In this document: piece by piece, positions 1-5,187 of the stretch
Numbering within the stretch: the first letter of the stretch is position 1
How the letters are laid out: every line of letters starts with the position of its first letter
Assembly (NCBI GenBank): GCA_007119075.1
Contig: SKQJ01000118.1
Span: 1-5,187 of the forward strand
Reading direction: 5' to 3'
DNA from: Bacteroidales bacterium
GTDB taxonomy: Bacteria; Bacteroidota; Bacteroidia; Bacteroidales; PUMT01
Length of the DNA stretch: 5,187 nucleotides
Notes under the pieces: generated by a model
The model's input: only the letters and a program-made list of their open reading frames with translations
Database searches by the model: none
Told to the model about the DNA's origin: nothing
Translations under genes and position numbers: made by a program

Positions 1-762
1 CTCTCCAAAATGGTCGAGCTTTTCAGCGGTCAGCGGATACCCGCCAACAAGCCCTTGACGGGAGAATATGTCTTCACCCAGTGCTGCGGCGTTCACGCAG
101 ACGGCGACAACAAGGCAAACCTTTATTTCAATGACCTGCTGCCCGAGCGGTTCGGAAGGCTGCGCCGGTATGCCCTTGGAAAGACTTCAGGGAAGGCCAG
201 CATAAAAAAGAACCTTGAAGAACTTGGCATCTCTCTTTCGAGGGAAGATGTTGACAAGGTCACACAAAGAGTTATAGAGCTGGGCGACAAGAAGGAGACG
301 GTTACCACCGAGGATCTTCCCTACATAATTTCCGACGTGCTCAAAAACGGGACGACCGAACAGAATATCTATCTTATAAATTATCAGCTTACTCTTACCC
401 GTGGAATGAAACCCCTTGCTTCGATCAAGGTTTGCATAGAAGGCGAAACCCATTATGAAAACTCGGTAGGCGACGGACAGTATGATGCCTTTACGAAAGC
501 GATGTGGAAGATATATAACAAACTTAACAGGCCCAGGCCCGTGCTGGTCGACTATATCGTCACAATCCCCCCCGGGGGCAAGACCGATGCGCTTGTCGAA
601 ACTTCGATAACCTGGGATTTCCAGGGTGCCGAATACAAGACACGGGGACTGGATGCCGATCAGACCGAAGCGGCAATCAAGGCAACCATGAAGATGCTGA
701 ATATAATAGCTAACCAGGAGCTCAAAAAAAACCCCATGAAAACAGAGGGCCAGGAAGGATGA
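1..762 (+). CDS. Alpha-isopropylmalate synthase-type protein (LeuA2), C-terminal half, 5'-truncated by window edge
   Basis: This is the C-terminal 253 residues of a LeuA-family acyltransferase, an enzyme that condenses acetyl-CoA with a 2-oxo acid (2-oxoisovalerate for leucine synthesis). The reading frame is open from base 1 (Leu-Ser-Lys-Met), so the ATG at 10 is internal and the catalytic TIM barrel lies mostly off the left edge. Visible parts, numbered from base 1: the GVHADGD segment at residues 30-36, whose His32 matches the conserved post-barrel His of the family; the LGKTSGKASI segment at 59-68, matching the linker-subdomain SGK motif; and a LeuA-dimer regulatory domain at about 124-240. 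That last domain has GDGQYDAF (157-164), VTIPPGG (187-193) and GLDADQTEAAIKATMKMLN (216-234). The regulatory domain suggests end-product feedback. The next gene is leuB, 64 bases on, which supports a leucine role. (R)-citramalate synthase is a real alternative, because this second LeuA type is easily confused with CimA; I therefore give no symbol. Confidence 0.9.
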   Translation, partial: LSKMVELFSGQRIPANKPLTGEYVFTQCCGVHADGDNKANLYFNDLLPERFGRLRRYALGKTSGKASIKKNLEELGISLSREDVDKVTQRVIELGDKKETVTTEDLPYIISDVLKNGTTEQNIYLINYQLTLTRGMKPLASIKVCIEGETHYENSVGDGQYDAFTKAMWKIYNKLNRPRPVLVDYIVTIPPGGKTDALVETSITWDFQGAEYKTRGLDADQTEAAIKATMKMLNIIANQELKKNPMKTEGQEG

Positions 763-826
763 AAACGGACGTCTGCGCCGGGAACGAATAAATCATCACT
801 GATATATAAATTACCAAATCCAAACT

Positions 827-1900
827 ATGAATTTTAAAATCACTGTACTGCCCGGCGACGGCATAGGCCCCGAGATCATCGACCAGGCAATTAAAGTTGT
901 TGACGCCGTATGCAGGAAAAAGGGACATGAGCCCCAATATACACGCGGCCTTGTCGGCGCTGCCGCCATCGACGATTCCGGCGATCCCTACCCTGAAGAG
1001 ACTCACGCAATGTGCATGGAATCCGATGCAGTCCTTTTCGGCGCCATAGGCGATCCCAGGTTCGATAATGATCCAAAGGCGAAGGTCAGGCCTGAAACAG
1101 GGCTGCTGGCAATGAGAAAAAAACTGGGCTTATATGCCAATATCCGGCCTATAACCACCTTTCCCTCCCTTATCCATAAATCGCCGCTGCGCAAGGATCT
1201 CGTGGAGGGAGCAGACTTTGTGGCTATCAGGGAGCTTACCGGCGGGATTTATTTCGGCAGGCCGCAGGGCCGCTCCGAGGCGGGCGATACGGCATATGAC
1301 ACATGTGTGTACCATAAATATGAAATTGAGCGCATCTGCCGGCTGGCATTTGATTTTGCCCTGAAAAGGAACAAAAAGCTGACCATGGTCGACAAGGCAA
1401 ACGTTCTTGCCACTTCAAGGCTGTGGAGAGAGACCATGCAGGAACTTGCTCCCGGCTATCCTGACGTGGAAGTCGAATATATGTTTGTCGACAACGCAGC
1501 AATGCAGATCATCCAGTGGCCCAAACGATTCGATGTGCTGGTTACCGAAAATATGTTCGGCGATATCCTGACCGACGAGGCCAGTGTCATTACCGGATCT
1601 CTGGGTATGCTGCCATCAGCCTCCATAGGCTTGCATACCTCCGTTTTTGAGCCCGTGCATGGTTCCTATCCCCAGGCAACAGGAAAAAATATCGCCAATC
1701 CGCTCGCAACGGTGTTATCGGCCGCACTGATGTTCGAATATGCATTCAACCTTCCCAAAGAAGCCTGGCTTATCAGGCAGGCCGTGGAAGCCTCTTTGCT
1801 CGCAGGAATTGTCACCGAAGACATAGAGCCCCTTAATCCGGCATCAACTTCCGAAGTGGGCGATTTGCTGGCTGACTGGATCGATAAAAGCAATATCTGA
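827..1900 (+). CDS. leuB: 3-isopropylmalate dehydrogenase
   Basis: LeuB oxidises and decarboxylates (2R,3S)-3-isopropylmalate to 2-oxoisocaproate in the cytoplasm, the last step of leucine synthesis before transamination. The 357-residue length is normal for the family and both ends look complete. Visible motifs: GDGIGPE (10-16); the substrate-binding segment RPETGLLAMRKKLGLYANIRP (88-108 region) with Arg97 and Arg107; RELTGG (135-140) with Arg135 and nearby Tyr142; Lys190 in DKANVL; Asp222 in VDNAAMQ; and the metal-binding pair Asp246 and Asp250 in FGDILTDEAS. The cofactor loop EPVHGSYPQATGKNIANP has Gln283 where classic NAD-dependent enzymes carry Asp. ATG 827 is the only ATG start available, since the same frame has a TGA at 800-802. 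There is no evident Shine-Dalgarno; the leader is A-rich. The gene lies 64 bases after leuA2 and 29 bases before thrA on the same strand. Confidence 0.97.
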   Translation: MNFKITVLPGDGIGPEIIDQAIKVVDAVCRKKGHEPQYTRGLVGAAAIDDSGDPYPEETHAMCMESDAVLFGAIGDPRFDNDPKAKVRPETGLLAMRKKLGLYANIRPITTFPSLIHKSPLRKDLVEGADFVAIRELTGGIYFGRPQGRSEAGDTAYDTCVYHKYEIERICRLAFDFALKRNKKLTMVDKANVLATSRLWRETMQELAPGYPDVEVEYMFVDNAAMQIIQWPKRFDVLVTENMFGDILTDEASVITGSLGMLPSASIGLHTSVFEPVHGSYPQATGKNIANPLATVLSAALMFEYAFNLPKEAWLIRQAVEASLLAGIVTEDIEPLNPASTSEVGDLLADWIDKSNI

Positions 1901-1929
1901 ATGCACCAAATAAACACAGTTCCCTCATC

Positions 1930-4383
1930 ATGAAGAAAGTTTTAAAATTCGGAGGCAGTTCCATCAGTGAACCCCGGGCTCTTGCCACATTGCTGGACCT
2001 TATCTCCGAAGGCCTGAAAAAAAAGGATGACATCCTCATAGTCTGTTCTGCACTCGAAGGGGTTACCAACCTTATCAATGAACTGATCGAACAAGCGGTA
2101 GCAGGAAAGGACATAACCCATGGTATCAGGGACCTTGAAGAGCGCCATTACCGGCTTGTAAGAAGTCATCTTGAAGTCCGCCGGCAAAACCAGGTTTTGC
2201 TCGGACTGAAACTGTATTTCAACCAGGTCGAGGAAATGCTTAACGGCATAGTCGCGCTGGGAGAGGTCTCCGCGCGCACTGTCGATCGCGCATTGTCTTT
2301 CGGCGAGCTTTGTTCTGCATTTCTGTTTGCTTCCCTGGTTGAGCAGTACTGCGGCAAAGCTGTTTTTGCCGATACCAGGATGCTTATAAAGACCGACAGC
2401 AATTACGGACAGGCAATCGTTAACGAAGATTTCAGTCACTCGCTGATTTCCGGCTTTGTCAGGGAAAACGAAGGTGCCATTCCCGTTTTCACCGGATTTA
2501 TTGCCACCAATGAAGCGGGCATAACCACCACCCTCGGACGGGGCGGCTCCGATTATACGGCCGCCATTGTGGCTGCGGCCGTTGGGGCTGACGAAATCCA
2601 GATATGGACCAATGTGGATGGCATAATGACCGCCGATCCCAGGCTTGTGAGCAGGGCTTTTTCGATCCCCAGGCTTTCCTACAGCGAAGCCGTCGAGCTA
2701 AGCTATTTCGGGGCCAGGGTCATTCATCCTCCCACAATGTTTCCCGCCAGAACCAGGAATATACCGATCATAATCAAAAACAGCTTCAATCCCTCATTTG
2801 AGGGCACGCTCATTACAGGCGACTCATCAGTAAACGGCTCTCTTATAAAGGGCATATCATGCATTACCGACATCTGCCTTATAACCCTGCAGGGGCGGGC
2901 AATGGTGGGCGAAAAAGGATTCAGCGGACGTCTGTTCAGCAGGCTAGCCGCAGAGGGGCTGAATATATACCTGATAACCCAGGCAAGCTCACAGCACAGC
3001 ATAAGCTTCGCCATCGGCATAAATGAAATATCCTCCGCACGACGCGTCATTAACCGCGAATTCGAGCAGGATATAGCCGGAGGACGGCTTGACGCACCGG
3101 AATTTGACGACAGGCTCAGCATTATTGCCGTAGTGGGTGAACGAATGAGACACAAGCGGGGACTTTCGGGCAAGGTGTTCAGTTCCCTGGGACGAAGCGG
3201 CGTCAATGTTGTCGCAATTGCGCAGGGATCATCAGAGCTTAATATTTCCGTGGTGATTGACAGGAAAGACAGATCAAAGGCCATGAATGCCATTCATGAT
3301 GCGATGTTTCTCTCTCCGGTCAAAACCCTGAATGTGTTTTTTTGCGGCGTCGGCAATATCGGCAGCACGCTTCTGCGGCAAATAGACAGCCATATGGCAT
3401 ATCTTGAGGAATCTCGCCATATAAAGCTTAATATTGCGGGCATTTGCAGGAGCAGGACCTGGATGTCGGACGAAGAAGGGATCAATGTGCGTGACTGGAG
3501 CAAGGAGCTGAAAGAGAAAGGCACCTCCGGAAGCGTCGATGATTTTATGGCAAAGGCATTTGAAATGAACCTTCCCAACTCTGTTTTTGTCGATAATACA
3601 GGAAGCAAGGCAGTACCCGATCTTTATCCCCGGCTTTTTGAAAAGAGCTTTTCAGTGGTTACCTGCAACAAGATAGGCAATACCGATAAGTTCAGCATTT
3701 ACAGCAGATACAGGGAGATGGCCGGAAAATTCGGCGTCGATTACTGGTATGAAACTACCGTCGGCGCCGGACTGCCCATTATCAAAACTCTCCAGGAGCT
3801 TCTGATAAGCGGTGACCAGATATTGAGGGTGGAAGCGATACTGTCTGGGACTATCTCTTTTGTTTTCAATGAATACAGGGGAGAGCGGACTTTCGCAGAG
3901 GTTGTGAAAATGGCCCGGGAAAAAGGATTTACCGAGCCCGATCCGCGCGATGATCTGAGCGGGCTTGACTTCGCCAGGAAAATGCTTATAATTGCACGTG
4001 AAACGGGAATGGAGATGGAATTCGATGACATGGAAATTCAGCCCATCCTGCCCGAAAACTGCCTGAAAGCCCCTTCTGTCGACGCGTTTTTGGCTGAGCT
4101 GGAAGCTTCGGAAGATTATTTTGCGGCCATGAAAAGCAAGGCTGCTGAAGAAAACAAGGTAATGCACTATGTGGGGATACTGTCCGAAGAGAAGGTGAAA
4201 GTAGAGCTGCTTATGCTTGATGCATCTCATCCCTTCTATAACCTTTCGGGCAGCGACAATATCATCTCATTCACTACCAATCGCTACCTTGACAACCCCA
4301 TGGTCATCAAGGGGCCCGGCGCAGGTGCGGAAGTGACCGCGGCCGGGGTTCTGGCCGATCTTGTGAGGGTGGCGGCCGATTGA
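1930..4383 (+). CDS. thrA: Bifunctional aspartate kinase / homoserine dehydrogenase I
   Basis: This fused enzyme phosphorylates aspartate (first step) and later reduces aspartate semialdehyde to homoserine (third step) of the threonine/methionine branch. It has 817 residues, close to the 820 of E. coli ThrA, so it looks full length. Aspartokinase, about 1-300: KFGGSS (6-11; usual form KFGGTS), SFGEL (123-127), LGRGGSDYTA (202-211), WTNVDGIMTADPR (226-238). Two ACT-type regulatory domains follow at about 315-375 and 396-450, with ITQASSQHSISF (349-360) and AIAQGSSELNIS (429-440). Gln351 and Gln432 align with the threonine-site glutamines described in AK-HSDH enzymes, so threonine inhibition is inferred. 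Homoserine dehydrogenase, about 466-817: GVGNIG nucleotide loop (473-478), Lys581 in CNK, ETTVGAGLPII (608-618), and EPDPRDDLSGLDFARK (669-684) with catalytic Asp680 and Lys684. The start puts MKKVLKFGG at the N-terminus as expected. No Shine-Dalgarno is seen. Confidence 0.97.
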   Translation: MKKVLKFGGSSISEPRALATLLDLISEGLKKKDDILIVCSALEGVTNLINELIEQAVAGKDITHGIRDLEERHYRLVRSHLEVRRQNQVLLGLKLYFNQVEEMLNGIVALGEVSARTVDRALSFGELCSAFLFASLVEQYCGKAVFADTRMLIKTDSNYGQAIVNEDFSHSLISGFVRENEGAIPVFTGFIATNEAGITTTLGRGGSDYTAAIVAAAVGADEIQIWTNVDGIMTADPRLVSRAFSIPRLSYSEAVELSYFGARVIHPPTMFPARTRNIPIIIKNSFNPSFEGTLITGDSSVNGSLIKGISCITDICLITLQGRAMVGEKGFSGRLFSRLAAEGLNIYLITQASSQHSISFAIGINEISSARRVINREFEQDIAGGRLDAPEFDDRLSIIAVVGERMRHKRGLSGKVFSSLGRSGVNVVAIAQGSSELNISVVIDRKDRSKAMNAIHDAMFLSPVKTLNVFFCGVGNIGSTLLRQIDSHMAYLEESRHIKLNIAGICRSRTWMSDEEGINVRDWSKELKEKGTSGSVDDFMAKAFEMNLPNSVFVDNTGSKAVPDLYPRLFEKSFSVVTCNKIGNTDKFSIYSRYREMAGKFGVDYWYETTVGAGLPIIKTLQELLISGDQILRVEAILSGTISFVFNEYRGERTFAEVVKMAREKGFTEPDPRDDLSGLDFARKMLIIARETGMEMEFDDMEIQPILPENCLKAPSVDAFLAELEASEDYFAAMKSKAAEENKVMHYVGILSEEKVKVELLMLDASHPFYNLSGSDNIISFTTNRYLDNPMVIKGPGAGAEVTAAGVLADLVRVAAD

Positions 4384-4481
4384 TTTGTGAGACCGGCACC
4401 GGGTCAGGCCCCCATAGTGTGTTCCTGCTATCTGGTCTGCCGAAGGCTGATTAAGCTTTTAGAATAAAATAAATACCGCTG

Positions 4482-5187
4482 ATGAAGTCAGTACGAGTTT
4501 TCGCCCCTGCTACCGTTGCCAATGTCGGCTGCGGATATGATGTTCTCGGTTTTGCCGTTCACCGTCCCGGCGATGAAGTGACCATGAGCACTAACAGCAG
4601 CGGGAGGGTAACCCTTGATTTTATTGAAGGCGATGATGGCAGGCTTCCGCTTGACCCTGAAAAAAACACGGTGAGCGCCGTTGTAATAGATTATCTTGAA
4701 CACACGGGCCAAAAACAGGGTGTCGGCATAGGGCTCCGTAAAAAGATGCCCTTTGGCAGCGGGCTTGGTTCAAGTTCGGCCAGCGCCGTGGCGGGCCTTG
4801 TTGCGATAAATGAGCTTATGGGCAACAAGCTGACAAGAAGGGAGCTGCTGCCTTTTGCCATGGAAGGCGAAAGGCTTGCATGCGGCAACGCCCACGCCGA
4901 CAATGTAGCCCCTGCCTTGCTGGGCGGGATGGTGCTTATACGGTCCTATGACCCGCTGGACGTAATCAGTCTGCCGCTCCCCGAAGGATTAAGCTGCGCA
5001 CTTGTCTACCCCCATGTTGAGATCCCCACCATGGCTGCCCGCCAGATTATAAGGACAAACATCCCGATGGCCAGTGCCATAAGGCAATGGGGGAATGTCG
5101 GGGGACTGGTGGCGGGGTTTTTCATGAATGATACCGAGCTGATAGGCAGGAGCCTGGAGGATGTGATTGTCGAACCTGTCAGAAAAA
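4482..5187 (+). CDS. thrB: Homoserine kinase (GHMP family), 3'-truncated by window edge
   Basis: ThrB transfers phosphate from ATP to the homoserine made by ThrA, giving O-phosphohomoserine for threonine synthase. I translated 235 codons with no stop before the window ends; the family is usually about 300-320 residues, so roughly a quarter is missing. Visible motifs: the N-terminal APATVANVGCGYDVLGFA (8-25), with Asn14 in the homoserine-binding region; the GHMP phosphate loop PFGSGLGSSSAS (90-101); Glu130, which aligns with the Mg-binding Glu; and HADNVAPALLGGM (138-150), matching HYDNVAP in E. coli ThrB. DVIVEPVRK at the edge matches the DVIAEPYRE segment of E. coli ThrB. ATG 4482 is preceded in frame by TAA at 4470-4472, leaving no other ATG start. 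The leader is A/T-rich with no Shine-Dalgarno. The 98-base gap after thrA contains no ATG and only weak inverted repeats. thrC would be the expected next gene. Confidence 0.96.
   Translation, partial: MKSVRVFAPATVANVGCGYDVLGFAVHRPGDEVTMSTNSSGRVTLDFIEGDDGRLPLDPEKNTVSAVVIDYLEHTGQKQGVGIGLRKKMPFGSGLGSSSASAVAGLVAINELMGNKLTRRELLPFAMEGERLACGNAHADNVAPALLGGMVLIRSYDPLDVISLPLPEGLSCALVYPHVEIPTMAARQIIRTNIPMASAIRQWGNVGGLVAGFFMNDTELIGRSLEDVIVEPVRK

Noticed and set aside
10..12. ATG at 10 as the true start of the first gene
   Set aside because: The frame stays open to base 1, and the remaining protein is only the C-terminal part of a family that needs an N-terminal TIM barrel; the gene is cut by the window edge.
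763..826. Possible terminator or promoter between leuA2 and leuB
   Set aside because: I see no hairpin with a T-run; GACGTC is a palindrome of six bases only, and no TAnnTTTG element is present.
1930..1965. KFGGSS in place of KFGGTS as a sign of inactive aspartokinase
   Set aside because: Thr to Ser keeps the hydroxyl group and all other kinase motifs are intact, so activity is expected.
1942..2439. A 165-codon open frame on the minus strand inside thrA
   Set aside because: It lies wholly opposite a highly conserved aspartokinase domain, its product resembles no family I know, and such frames are common opposite GC-moderate coding DNA.
2604..2801. A 65-codon plus-strand frame overlapping thrA in another frame
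   Set aside because: It sits over the conserved WTNVDGIMTADPR region of aspartokinase and has no start context or family resemblance.
2724..3293. A 189-codon open frame on the minus strand opposite the ACT domains of thrA
   Set aside because: Its composition is a mirror of the codon pattern of thrA, with no recognisable motif; it is a shadow of the real gene.
3652..4230. A 192-codon open frame on the minus strand opposite the homoserine dehydrogenase domain
   Set aside because: The opposite strand encodes strictly conserved catalytic motifs, and the antisense product has no plausible domain.
4381..4405. GACCGGCACCGGGTC after the thrA stop as a rho-independent terminator
   Set aside because: Only four base pairs form before a mismatch, and no T-rich tract follows.

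Overview
This window is an ordinary but tightly packed block of amino-acid biosynthesis genes, all on the + strand. In order they are: the 3' half of an alpha-isopropylmalate-synthase-type gene (called leuA2 here), leuB, a fused aspartokinase/homoserine dehydrogenase gene (thrA), and the first 235 codons of a homoserine kinase gene (thrB), which runs off the right edge. I found no RNA gene, mobile element, CRISPR array or prophage signal. No stretch over 100 bases lacks a gene.

The likely source is a member of the Bacteroidota, probably a Bacteroidales-like or environmental lineage. The evidence is threefold. The LeuA2 and LeuB proteins have the wording I associate with that phylum, such as GLDADQTEAAIKATMKMLN in LeuA2 and HGSYPQATGKNIANPLA in LeuB. 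A second leuA-type gene directly before leuB is a familiar Bacteroidales arrangement. None of the three visible start codons has a clear Shine-Dalgarno sequence; each is preceded by an A-rich or A/T-rich leader. Codon use favours ATA for Ile and AGG for Arg. This assignment rests on recall of the families, not on a search.

Layout: positions 1-762 are the leuA2 C-terminal part; 763-826 are a short spacer; 827-1900 are leuB; 1901-1929 are a 29-base spacer; 1930-4383 are thrA; 4384-4481 are a 98-base spacer with only weak inverted repeats; 4482-5187 are thrB (partial).

How the genes work together: LeuA-type condensation and LeuB oxidation are steps of leucine synthesis, with LeuC/LeuD expected upstream. 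ThrA catalyses the first and third steps from aspartate to homoserine. ThrB phosphorylates homoserine, and thrC is the natural expectation beyond the right edge. Threonine also feeds isoleucine, so the block joins two branches of branched-chain amino-acid supply. No strong terminator or recognisable promoter separates leuB from thrA, so co-transcription is plausible. I did not find a previously undescribed system here. The points most worth checking are the coenzyme-determining position of LeuB, the true substrate of LeuA2, and whether leu and thr genes share a transcript.
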